Source of the DNA: Pseudomonadota bacterium
GTDB lineage: Bacteria; Pseudomonadota; Gammaproteobacteria; Xanthomonadales; Rhodanobacteraceae
DNA length: 15,964 bases
Reading direction: 5' to 3'
NCBI GenBank assembly: GCA_021798675.1
Contig: JAJZGE010000005.1
Span: 1-15,964 of the forward strand
Positions 7,245-14,473 of this stretch are shown one piece after another (the stretch's first letter is position 1; each line of letters starts with the position of its first letter). The notes under the pieces are model-generated. The model was not told the DNA's origin, did not search any database, and was given only the letters and a program-made list of their open reading frames with translations. Position numbers and translations under genes: made by a program.

Positions 7245-8651
7245 TCAACCGCCCCCAGCGTTCACCGGTCCATCCCGGCTCGTGCTGGGGATGGGCGGCG
7301 GAGCCGCCCGACGGTCGGGTTCGCGGTTCGACGAGCTCGGCTGTCCGGCAGGCGATGAACTGCCTGCCGCGCACGCAAACTCTCCCCGCGCGTCAGTTCC
7401 CCGGCTCCTCCGGGTACTTCCGGCGTCGCCGCCGGAACCTTCCGCGAGCAGGCGTAGCCCCTCGCGCTCGATGGTGATCGCCGCGTTGTAGTCGCGGTCG
7501 TGGGCGGCGCCGCACGGCCGGCAGACCCAGTGGTCGTCGTTGCGCCGCAGGCCACCGTACACATGCCCGCAGGCGCTGCAGGTCTTGCTCGACGGATAGA
7601 ACCGACCCACAGCACTCACCACGCGGCCTCGCCAGGCCGCCTTGTAGACCAGTTGCCGCCGGATCTCGCCCAGGCCGGCATCGCCGACCGAGCGCCGGAA
7701 CGCCCGCCATCCCGTGCTGCGCCCCATCGCCTTCACGGCCAGGTCCTCGATGCAGATCACCTGCGCGCTCGCCACCAGCCGCGCCGTCAGCTGGTGCTGG
7801 TGGTCGCGACGCCGGTCGGCGATGCGGGCGTGCAGGTGGCCGATCCGCTGCCGGGTGACGCGCATGCGGTTCGAGACGTCGATCCGCGTGCCTTTCGGTA
7901 AGGCACGCCCCGGATCGAGGCCTTGCCGGCGCGCCGCCGCATCGCGCTGGCGGCCATAGTGTCGCTGGTAGCGGCGCAGCGTCGCCAGGGCATGGCACAG
8001 GTGCTTCGGTGCGGCCACTTTCTCGCCGGTGCTCAGCGCCGCGGTGTCCCTCAGTCCCAGGTCGACGCCGATTGACGGCAGCATTGCCGTGAAGGTCGCC
8101 GGTGTTGGCACGCCGTCCGCCGTGAAGCACGCGAACCATCGGCCCGCGCCATCCCGGCTCACCGTGACGCTGCGCAGGCGGCCCAGCATCGGCTCGCTCA
8201 CCCGGAAGCGGACACGGCCGATGCCGTCGAGCTGCACGCTGCCGTGCTTACCCTGGACGGCCACGAGCCCCCGCCGGCGCTGATCCAGCGTGAACCGCGC
8301 CGACTGCACCGTGCCAAAGCGCTTGCGCCGTGGCCGCCTCACCCGACCGCTAAAGAAGTTGCGCCAGGCCGTGTCGAAATTTCTCAGCACCTGGTTGAAC
8401 GGTTCGCGCGGCAGTTCGCCCAGCCATGCCGTTTCCGGGGCCTGGCGCAGCGTGGTGAACAAGCGCGACAGGTCGATGCCCGACAGCTTCGTGCCGTCCG
8501 CGCGCCAGGCCGCCTCCTTCTCCCGCAGTGCCCAGTTCCACACCCCCCGCACTGCACCGAACAGGCGCGACAGCACCCGCGCCTGTGCCTTCGTCGGCCG
8601 CAGTCGCACGCGGTACGCACGTTCGAGGGTGGCGGGGGATGGGGTACTCAC
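7245..8651 (-). CDS. tnpB: TnpB, RNA-guided nuclease of an IS200/IS605-type element
   Basis: This 468-aa protein belongs to the RNA-guided RuvC-type nucleases ancestral to Cas12. The N-terminus has the OrfB pattern (RAYRVRLRPTKAQ, then FGAVRGVWNWAL). RuvC motifs are complete: Asp197 in SIGVDLGLRD, Glu302 in VICIEDLAVKAM and Asp387 in HDRDYNAA. The zinc ribbon between motifs II and III has Cys358, Cys361, Cys377 and Cys380. It therefore looks catalytically intact. The GTG start at 8651 gives the usual N-terminus; an in-frame ATG at 8720 would add 23 residues with no family resemblance. About 70 residues after the RuvC III region are low-complexity (Arg/Ser/Pro-rich) because the DNA there also encodes the structured RNA region. 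Confidence 0.93.
   Translation of the reverse strand: MSTPSPATLERAYRVRLRPTKAQARVLSRLFGAVRGVWNWALREKEAAWRADGTKLSGIDLSRLFTTLRQAPETAWLGELPREPFNQVLRNFDTAWRNFFSGRVRRPRRKRFGTVQSARFTLDQRRRGLVAVQGKHGSVQLDGIGRVRFRVSEPMLGRLRSVTVSRDGAGRWFACFTADGVPTPATFTAMLPSIGVDLGLRDTAALSTGEKVAAPKHLCHALATLRRYQRHYGRQRDAAARRQGLDPGRALPKGTRIDVSNRMRVTRQRIGHLHARIADRRRDHQHQLTARLVASAQVICIEDLAVKAMGRSTGWRAFRRSVGDAGLGEIRRQLVYKAAWRGRVVSAVGRFYPSSKTCSACGHVYGGLRRNDDHWVCRPCGAAHDRDYNAAITIEREGLRLLAEGSGGDAGSTRRSRGTDARGEFACAAGSSSPAGQPSSSNREPDRRAAPPPIPSTSRDGPVNAGGG
7260..7440 (-). ncRNA. Candidate omega RNA (TnpB guide RNA scaffold)
   Basis: In this family the guide RNA comes from the 3' end of tnpB plus the right end of the element. This stretch carries five inverted repeats, several tightly spaced: 7418-7425/7430-7437 (8 bp, GCGA tetraloop on the minus strand), 7400-7404/7410-7414 (5 bp), 7346-7353/7362-7369 (8 bp), 7293-7299/7303-7309 (7 bp, three-base loop) and 7270-7276/7288-7294 (7 bp; shares two bases with the previous stem, so they compete at the edge). 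The GCGA loop fits the GNRA class. The guide would be the 15-20 nt of flanking DNA just beyond the right end, possibly around 7259-7240. Exact 5' and 3' ends cannot be fixed from sequence alone. Confidence 0.5.
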
Positions 8652-8866
8652 GGCCTCACCGATTGCACGAAGCGTCCATCGTGCAGCCCGACCGTCGCAG
8701 CGATTGAGATCAGGGCGCATGGCCGCCGGACGTCCCCCTCGCTCGGCACGATCGCCTGGGCGGCTGCGTGCCGGTCGCGGCGCGACACGCTCCGACGCGA
8801 CTCCACAGGCCGGCGGGGTCTTCGTCGTCCCTGACTCATCCGTAGTGGGCATGAAGCGGGGATCAA
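7260..8866 (-). mobile_element. tnpB-only IS200/IS605-type (IS1341-like) element, ends approximate
   Basis: The element carries an intact tnpB and no tnpA (Y1 transposase) is visible beside it, so it would depend on a transposase supplied in trans. Ends were estimated, not proven. Reading on the minus strand, a TTGAT pentamer (8866-8862) sits just outside the proposed left end; TTGAT is the known insertion and target-adjacent motif of ISDra2. Imperfect hairpins with a CAT-CC/GG-ATG core occur near both proposed ends: 8836-8853 on the left and 7270-7294 on the right. The right end probably lies near GGTGAAC (7266-7260). If so, the last codons of tnpB run into flanking DNA. The insertion is between the EcsC-like gene and the TonB-receptor promoter. 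Confidence 0.6.
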
Positions 8867-8992
8867 CGGGCGGACCAGGAGCCATGACTTGTGGCCCGGT
8901 CGATCCGGTCGCTGCGATAGTAATGTTATAACATTACATACATCGTCCGGCGGATACGCCGGACTGCCCACCCGGAATCGGAACCCGACCCC
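8652..8992. other. Gene-free region: element left end plus TonB-receptor promoter
   Basis: These 341 bases hold no convincing gene. The part from 8652 to about 8866 is probably the element's left end upstream of tnpB and includes a GTCGC/GCGAC hairpin near 8772-8784. The part from about 8867 to 8992 is the leader of the TonB-receptor gene with the palindromic operator. A minus-strand open frame (ATG at 8839, 63 aa, Arg-rich) ends at the TGA overlapping the tnpB GTG (GTGA); it resembles nothing I recognise and is not called as a gene. Confidence 0.55.
8921..8938 (+). promoter_or_regulatory. Zur-like operator overlapping a likely -10 element
   Basis: GTAATGTTATAACATTAC is a perfect 18-bp palindrome in an otherwise very GC-rich stretch, with its centre about 63 bases before the TonB-receptor ATG. 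Its TGTTATAACA core is the pattern known for Zur, the zinc-sensing Fur-family repressor of gammaproteobacteria. TATAAC at 8928-8933 inside it matches the -10 consensus at five of six positions, so a bound repressor would block transcription. No good -35 was found at the matching distance. Assignment to Zur rather than another Fur-family regulator is inference from the motif. Confidence 0.65.
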
Positions 8993-11200
8993 ATGAAGCT
9001 TTCCCCGCTTGCCCTGAGTCTCGCCGCCGCTCTGTGCGTAATACCCGCCCATGCCCGCGCCGATGAGGTCGCGCCTCCTTCCGCCGCAGCGGCGACCGGC
9101 GGCGCTAACGCCAGCCCGTCGGCGGACGGCGACAGCAACCCGGAAGCGGCGCGCAACCGGCGTGCGCCGAAGGTAAGGGACCTCGGTGCGGTCAGCGTCA
9201 GCGCAGCGTTGGACCAGGCACGCAACGCGCTGTCGCCGGACACCGGTTCCAGCCAATACGTGATCGACGCGAAGGACATCCAGACGTTGCCGCTGGGTGC
9301 CTCCACGCCGCTGAACCAGGTGGTCTTGCAGGCACCGGGCGTGGTGCAGGACTCCTACGGCGGCCTGCACGTGCGTGGCGACCACGCGAACCTGCAGTAC
9401 CGCATCGACGGCGTGATCATTCCCGAGTCGATCTCCGGCTTTGGCCAGACGCTGGACGCGCGCGCGATCCAGAGCATGAACCTGCTCGACGGCGCCCTGC
9501 CCGCGGAATACGGCCTGCGTACCGCGGCCGTGGTGGATATCACCACCAAGAGCGGCGCCGACCTCGGCAACGGCGGCAGCGTCGGCGTCACCGGGGGGTC
9601 TTTCGGCACCTTCAATCCGAACCTTTCGCTGTGGGGCAACAGCGGCCGATGGAGCGCCTACTTCACCGTCAACTACCTGCAGAACGACGTCGGCATCGAG
9701 AATCCCACCGCCAGTCGCACGCCGATCCACGACCATACCAACCAGGTCAAGGGCTTCGGCGATATTTCCTACCTGATCGACAACGACATGCGGCTGAGTT
9801 TCATGTTCGGCTTCGCCAACAACCGCTTCCAGATCCCGAACAACCCGGGGCAGGTGCCGCAGTTCGGTTACCTCGGCCTCACCAGCTTCAATTCGGCCCG
9901 CCTGAACGAACGGCAGAACGAGCAGACCCGCTTCGGCGTGCTTTCGCTGCAGGGCAAGTCGGGCAAGACCGATTACCAGGTTTCGCTGGGCCAGCGCTAC
10001 AGCGGCCTGCAGTACCTGCCCGACAACATCGGCGACCTGATGTTCAACGGCGTGGCCGGCAGCATCCACCAGGCCGATCGTGCAAGCACGTTGCAGGCGG
10101 ATTTCTCCACGCCGCTGAACGACACGAATACCCTGCGCTACGGCTTGTACGGCAGTGACGACCGTGCCCTCACCACGACCAATTCGCTGGTGTTCCCAGT
10201 CGATGCGAACGGCAACCAGTCCAGCACGGTGCCGCTCGGCATCTTCACCAGCGCCCCGATCGTCGCCAGGACGTGGTCCGCCTACGTGCAGGACGAGTGG
10301 AGCCTCGGTGAGGACTGGACGGTGAACTACGGCCTGCGCGGCGACGCGTATAAGGCGTTCGGTACCACCCAGAGCCAGCTCAGCCCGCGCGTTGGTGTGG
10401 TCTGGCAGGCCACTGGCAGCACCACCGTGCATGCCGGCTATTCGCGCTACTTCACGCCGCCGGCCACCGAGATGATCACCGCCGCGAACATCGCGGCCTT
10501 CGCCGGCACCACCAACGCGGTGAAGAACTACGGCGACAACAAGCCGCTGGCCGAGCGCTCCAACTACTTCGATGCCGGCGTTTCGCAAAGCATCGGCAGC
10601 CATTGGACGCTGGGCCTGGATACCTATTACCGCGAGGTGCACGACCTGCAGGATGAGGGCCAATTCGGCGCCGCGCTGGTCTATTCCACGTTCAACTACA
10701 AGTACGGGCGCGTGGCCGGCACCGAGTTCACCGCCGACTACGACAACGGCCCATGGACCGGCTACTTCAACTTTGCCTGGAGCAAGGCGATGGGCAAGGA
10801 CGTGGTCACCAGCCAGTACAACTTCGGCCCCGCCGACCTGGCCTACATCGCGAACAACTACATCCATCTCGACCACGACCAGAAATACACCTCTTCCGGC
10901 GGCATCAGCTACGCGCTGGGCGACGACACCAAGCTGGGTGCCGACTACCTGTTCGGCAGCGGCCTGCGTCGCGATGGCGCGGTGCCCAACGGCGCCCGCA
11001 TGCCAGGGTATTTCCAGCTCAACTTCAGCATCTCGCATGACTTCCGGGTCGATCGTTTCGGCAAGCTGCATGCCCAGGTGGCGGTCATCAATGCGCTGGA
11101 TCGCAGCTACGAGTTGCGCGATGGCACCGGCATCGGCGTGGGCGCACCGCAGTTCGGGCCGCGCCGCGGCCTGTACCTGAGCCTGCAGAAGGATTTCTGA
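8993..11200 (+). CDS. TonB-dependent outer-membrane receptor, possibly zinc-related
   Basis: This 735-aa protein is a gated outer-membrane transporter powered by TonB-ExbBD. Residues 1-23 form a signal peptide (cleavage likely after AHARA). An Ala/Ser/Asp-rich linker follows, then a candidate TonB box around DLGAVSVSA (63-71). The plug domain spans about 85-188, with VIDAKDIQTLPLG, LHVRGDHANLQYRIDGVIIP and AEYGLRTAAVVDITTKSG. The remainder has the alternating, aromatic-rich pattern of a beta barrel and ends in SLQKDF with the C-terminal Phe expected for Bam assembly. There is no STN or carboxypeptidase-like N-terminal domain. The Zur-like operator upstream suggests induction under zinc starvation. 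The barrel is not clearly His-rich as in ZnuD, so the substrate could be a zinc-carrying compound or something else. Confidence 0.92.
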   Translation: MKLSPLALSLAAALCVIPAHARADEVAPPSAAAATGGANASPSADGDSNPEAARNRRAPKVRDLGAVSVSAALDQARNALSPDTGSSQYVIDAKDIQTLPLGASTPLNQVVLQAPGVVQDSYGGLHVRGDHANLQYRIDGVIIPESISGFGQTLDARAIQSMNLLDGALPAEYGLRTAAVVDITTKSGADLGNGGSVGVTGGSFGTFNPNLSLWGNSGRWSAYFTVNYLQNDVGIENPTASRTPIHDHTNQVKGFGDISYLIDNDMRLSFMFGFANNRFQIPNNPGQVPQFGYLGLTSFNSARLNERQNEQTRFGVLSLQGKSGKTDYQVSLGQRYSGLQYLPDNIGDLMFNGVAGSIHQADRASTLQADFSTPLNDTNTLRYGLYGSDDRALTTTNSLVFPVDANGNQSSTVPLGIFTSAPIVARTWSAYVQDEWSLGEDWTVNYGLRGDAYKAFGTTQSQLSPRVGVVWQATGSTTVHAGYSRYFTPPATEMITAANIAAFAGTTNAVKNYGDNKPLAERSNYFDAGVSQSIGSHWTLGLDTYYREVHDLQDEGQFGAALVYSTFNYKYGRVAGTEFTADYDNGPWTGYFNFAWSKAMGKDVVTSQYNFGPADLAYIANNYIHLDHDQKYTSSGGISYALGDDTKLGADYLFGSGLRRDGAVPNGARMPGYFQLNFSISHDFRVDRFGKLHAQVAVINALDRSYELRDGTGIGVGAPQFGPRRGLYLSLQKDF

Positions 11201-11219
11201 TCGTCCGCGCCCTGGACGT

Positions 11220-11262
11220 CCACCCGGCCGCCGCCGCGGCCCCTCAGGGCACGGCCGGGTGG
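11220..11262 (+). terminator. Strong inverted repeat after the TonB receptor gene
   Basis: CCACCCGGCC (11220-11229) pairs perfectly with GGCCGGGTGG (11253-11262) across a 23-base loop. It lies 19 bases after the receptor stop codon and 77 before the methyltransferase start. There is no T-run after the stem, so it could be an imperfect terminator or an mRNA-stabilising hairpin. Confidence 0.4.
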
Positions 11263-11339
11263 GGAGCCCCCTCCCGTCCGCGCGGGCTGCACGGACGCAT
11301 CGGCTATCCTTGAAGCCTTTGCAGACGACGGCAGATCGC

Positions 11340-12533
11340 ATGTCCCCCCGCCTCCCCGAACCCGGCGCCGACGAGCGCGCGCACTCCGACCGCCTGCTGC
11401 AGCAGTTGCGCGAACAGATCGCCGCGCACGGCCCGATGCCGTTCTCGCAGTTCATGGAGCGCTGCCTGTATGCGCCGGGGCTGGGCTATTACAGCGCGGG
11501 CAAGACCAAGTTCGGCGAGGCCGGCGACTTCGTCACTGCACCGGAGCTGGGTGAACTGTTTGCGCGCTGCGTGGCGAACGTGGTCGCGCCGGTGCTGGAT
11601 ACGCTGGGCGAGCAGGCAAGCTTCCTCGAGCTGGGCGGCGGCAGCGGCGCCTTCGCGGAGGCGGTACTCGAGGCGCTCGCCGAAGCCGGTAGCCTGCCGC
11701 ATCGCTACCTGATCCTCGAACCCAGCGCCGACCTGCGCGAGCGCCAGCGCGAGCGCCTGGCCGCCGCGCTGCCGAGCGAGGTCAACGCGCGCGTCCGCTG
11801 GCTGGACGGTCCGCCCGACCACGGCTGGCGCGGCGTGCTGTTCGCCAACGAGGTGATCGACGCGTTGCCTACCACGCGCATCGCGATGAAGGGCGGCGAG
11901 GTCTACGAGGAATACGTGGCGCTGGACGGCGAAGGCCGGCTGATGCGCGTGGACCGCCCTGCCGACGCCCTGGTGGCCGGCGCGGTGCGCCACGTCGAGC
12001 GCGACCTCGGCGAGGACTTCGCCGACGGCTACCGCACCGAGCTGCTGCCGCAGCTACCGTACTGGCTGCAGGCCGTGGCCGGCTCGCTGGAGGCCGGCGT
12101 GATGCTGTTCGTCGACTACGGCTACGTGCGCCGCGAGTTCTACCAGCCCGACCGCCGCGACGGCACGCTGATGGCGCACTACCGCCATCACGCGCACAGC
12201 GATCCGTTGTGGTTGCCCGGTCTCAACGACCTCACCGCCTCGGTGGATTTCACCGCCCTGGCCGAAGCCGGCAACCACGCAGGGTTCGGTGTGGCCGCGT
12301 ACCTGCCGCAGGCACAGTTCCTGATCGCCAGCGGCCTGCAGCAGGCGTTCGAGAGCGCCCATGCGCAGGCTGCCGACGAGGCGGCGCGCTATCGCCTGGC
12401 CCAGGAGGTGAAGCGGCTCACGCTGCCCGACCAGATGGGCGAGCGCTTCCAGGCGATGCTGTTCGCGCGCGGCCTCGAACTGCTGCCGCTGCCGGCCGAG
12501 CTGCTGGCCGCCGACCAGGGCGGGCGGCTGTAA
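11340..12533 (+). CDS. SAM-dependent methyltransferase, MidA/NDUFAF7 (DUF185) family
   Basis: This 397-aa class I methyltransferase is related to MidA and mitochondrial NDUFAF7, which methylates an arginine of a complex I subunit; the bacterial substrate is not established. Family landmarks are FSQFMERCLYAPGLGYYSAG (35-54), FGEAGDFVTAPELGELF, the SAM-binding FLELGGGSGAF (95-105), and ANEVIDALP (169-177), the equivalent of the NEFFDALP motif. The length is typical. The ATG at 11340 was chosen because translation before it (to 11259) would run through the inverted repeat region and has no family similarity; no strong Shine-Dalgarno is visible. It is probably transcribed alone and ends 37 nt from the convergent VOC gene. 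Confidence 0.9.
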   Translation: MSPRLPEPGADERAHSDRLLQQLREQIAAHGPMPFSQFMERCLYAPGLGYYSAGKTKFGEAGDFVTAPELGELFARCVANVVAPVLDTLGEQASFLELGGGSGAFAEAVLEALAEAGSLPHRYLILEPSADLRERQRERLAAALPSEVNARVRWLDGPPDHGWRGVLFANEVIDALPTTRIAMKGGEVYEEYVALDGEGRLMRVDRPADALVAGAVRHVERDLGEDFADGYRTELLPQLPYWLQAVAGSLEAGVMLFVDYGYVRREFYQPDRRDGTLMAHYRHHAHSDPLWLPGLNDLTASVDFTALAEAGNHAGFGVAAYLPQAQFLIASGLQQAFESAHAQAADEAARYRLAQEVKRLTLPDQMGERFQAMLFARGLELLPLPAELLAADQGGRL

Positions 12534-12570
12534 TCAGCGATGCGGCCACGCCGCCCGCTGCATCGGGATG

Positions 12571-12963
12571 TCAGCGTGCGCGTTCACGAAACTGCACGAC
12601 ATTCCCTTCCGGGTCGTGGCCGTCGCAGACGCGCGAGCCCTGGAACAGCCACTCGCGCGAAGGGGCGTTGAGTTCGCCGCCGCGCAGCTGCGCCGCCTGG
12701 CGCGCTGCGACAAGGCTGGAGACCGGGAAAACCAGCTTGATGGCCGTGTTTTCACGGCGCTGCGGCGGCTCCGCGATGTGGATGGATGCCGCCCGCTTGC
12801 TTGGTATCGCGACGACTACCAGCTGGAACGTATCCGACTCCAGCACGAGGTGATCCTGTTCCTCGTGCGCGAGCCGAAGGCCGGCGACGTCCGCATAAAA
12901 ATGGCCGACCTTCGCGATGTCCTTGGCGTACAAGACGGCGCCGGCAGGAGGCAGGCTGGGCAT
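12571..12963 (-). CDS. VOC-family (glyoxalase/bleomycin-resistance-like) protein
   Basis: This 130-aa single-module protein has the vicinal oxygen chelate fold pattern: an N-terminal beta-alpha unit (AVLYAKDIAKVGHFYADVAGLRL), a central HLVLESDTFQLVV strand pair, and the C-terminal VCDGHDPEGNVVQFRERAR. The last motif normally reads DPxGN.(I/V)(E/Q), the third metal-ligand position, and here the residue is Gln. Members act as glyoxalases, dioxygenases, or fosfomycin or bleomycin resistance proteins, and sequence alone does not decide. AGGAA eight bases before the ATG supports the start. It begins 26 nt after the ctpA stop on the same strand and is probably the last gene of the envC-ctpA unit. 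Confidence 0.85.
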   Translation of the reverse strand: MPSLPPAGAVLYAKDIAKVGHFYADVAGLRLAHEEQDHLVLESDTFQLVVVAIPSKRAASIHIAEPPQRRENTAIKLVFPVSSLVAARQAAQLRGGELNAPSREWLFQGSRVCDGHDPEGNVVQFRERAR

Positions 12964-12989
12964 GGTGACGTTCCTGGTGAAGCCGCGCG

Positions 12990-14369
12990 CTATTGGGCGG
13001 ACGGCTTGGCCGCCGCGCCGCGCCCCAGTGCCAGCCCCTTGAGCACGTTGAGTGCCTGCGACAGCGCGTAGTCGCTGGTGGCGAGCCTGGTGGCGGCGGC
13101 GCTGCCGTCGTTGTCGATGTTGCCGCCGGCCTTGGCGTTCTGGTTGGCGAGGTGGTGCGGCAGGTCGGCTTCGGAGTCGATCAGCGCGGGCGCCGTGTCG
13201 GCCTTGCGCACGTCGATGTCGGCCAGCGCGATGTCGGGCTTGATGCCCTCGGCCTGGATCGAGGTGCCGTTGGGCGTGTAGTAGCGCGCGGTGGTGATCT
13301 TCACGGCATGGTCGGCATCCAGCGGCAGCACGGTCTGCACCACGCCCTTGCCGAAGGTGCGCTGCCCCATCAGCAGGGCGCGGTGGTTGTCCTTCAATGC
13401 GCCGGAGACGATCTCCGCGGCGGAGGCGGTGCCGTGGTTCACCAGCACCACCAGCGGCGCACCGTCGAGCAGGTCACCGGGGTGGGCGCTGAAGCTCATG
13501 TTGGAATCGGGCAGGCGGCCGCGGGTGGTGACGATGGTGCCGGAGTCGAGGAAGTCGTCGCTCACCGACACCGCGGCGGTGAGCAGGCCGCCGGGGTTGT
13601 TGCGCAGGTCGAGCACCGCGCCCTTCGGCGCGCCGTCCTTGGCGATCAGCGCCGCCAGCTTGCGTTCGAGGTCGGGCGCGGTATCGCTCTGGAACTGCGT
13701 GATGCGAATGTAGTCGTAGCCGGGCTCGAGCTGGCGCACCTTGACGCTGGTGATGGCAATGTTCTCGCGCACCAGGTGCATGTCCACCGGCGTGTCGCTG
13801 CCCTTGTGCACGATGGTCAGGGTGATCTTGCTGCCGGGCTTGCCGCGCAGCTTCTTGAACATCGCGTCCACGTTCTGCGGGTCGACCAGCGCGCCGTCGA
13901 TCTTCACGATGCTGTCGCCTGGCTTGATGCCGGCGCGCGAGGCGGGCGTGTCGTCGATGGGTGTGACGATCAGCAGGCCGCCATCCTGTTCCAAAACCTC
14001 GATGCCGAGGCCGCTGTACTGGCCGGTGGTGTCCTCGTCGAGCTGGGCCAGGCCCTGCTTGTCGAGGTATTCGCTGTGCGGGTCGAGTCCGGCGAGCATG
14101 CCGGTGATCGCGTCCTTGATCAGCTCCTTGTTGCCCACCGGTTCGACGTAGGCCTGGCGCACGATGTCGTAGACGCGGCTGAAGCGGCGGATGTCGTCGA
14201 GGCTGGGTTGGCCGTCCGCGTCCTTGGCCGGTACGTTGGCGTGCACGTGGGTGGCGGGCAGGTCGGTGGGCGGTTCGTGCGCGCTGGTGGCAGGCGCCGG
14301 CGCGGTCTGCGCGTGTACGAACGGCGCGGCCAGCAGCAGGGCGCACAGGCTGTAGGTGGGAAACCGCAT
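12990..14369 (-). CDS. ctpA: S41 family C-terminal processing peptidase (CtpA/Prc type)
   Basis: This 459-aa exported serine protease cleaves periplasmic proteins, in related bacteria often cell-wall hydrolases. A signal peptide covers about residues 1-20 (ending VHA). An N-terminal helical part (56-100) is followed by a PDZ domain (about 117-200, with GLGIEVLEQDGGLLIVTPI and AGIKPGDSIVKIDG) and the S41 catalytic domain. The catalytic Ser316 lies in NHGTASAAEI, Lys341 in TFGKGVVQ, and Gln345 follows; the 25-residue Ser-Lys spacing equals that of E. coli Prc (Ser452/Lys477). It is the short CtpA form rather than the ~680-aa Prc. GGAG six bases before the ATG at 14369 supports the start. It follows envC by 104 nt. 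Confidence 0.94.
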   Translation of the reverse strand: MRFPTYSLCALLLAAPFVHAQTAPAPATSAHEPPTDLPATHVHANVPAKDADGQPSLDDIRRFSRVYDIVRQAYVEPVGNKELIKDAITGMLAGLDPHSEYLDKQGLAQLDEDTTGQYSGLGIEVLEQDGGLLIVTPIDDTPASRAGIKPGDSIVKIDGALVDPQNVDAMFKKLRGKPGSKITLTIVHKGSDTPVDMHLVRENIAITSVKVRQLEPGYDYIRITQFQSDTAPDLERKLAALIAKDGAPKGAVLDLRNNPGGLLTAAVSVSDDFLDSGTIVTTRGRLPDSNMSFSAHPGDLLDGAPLVVLVNHGTASAAEIVSGALKDNHRALLMGQRTFGKGVVQTVLPLDADHAVKITTARYYTPNGTSIQAEGIKPDIALADIDVRKADTAPALIDSEADLPHHLANQNAKAGGNIDNDGSAAATRLATSDYALSQALNVLKGLALGRGAAAKPSAQ

Positions 14370-14433
14370 GGAACGACTCCGGGGAAGTGGGGTGAAGCCG
14401 CACAGGCGGCCGGCCTCGATGCCGCCAGCGTGC

Positions 14434-14453
14434 GACGGCGGCGCCCCGCCGTC
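14434..14453 (-). other. Stable hairpin between envC and ctpA
   Basis: GACGGCGG and CCGCCGTC form a perfect 8-bp stem around a four-base loop in the 104-nt gap between the two genes. No T-run follows on the minus strand, so complete termination is unlikely. It could attenuate read-through or stabilise one side of a processed transcript. Confidence 0.4.
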
Positions 14454-14473
14454 AACGTCGCCGCGTCGCGCGA

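Noticed and set aside
8648..11455. Minus-strand open frame of 935 codons opposite the TonB receptor gene
   Set aside because: The plus strand encodes a complete receptor with signal peptide, plug and C-terminal Phe. The antisense frame is a His/Val/Gly/Arg-rich shadow typical of GC-rich DNA.
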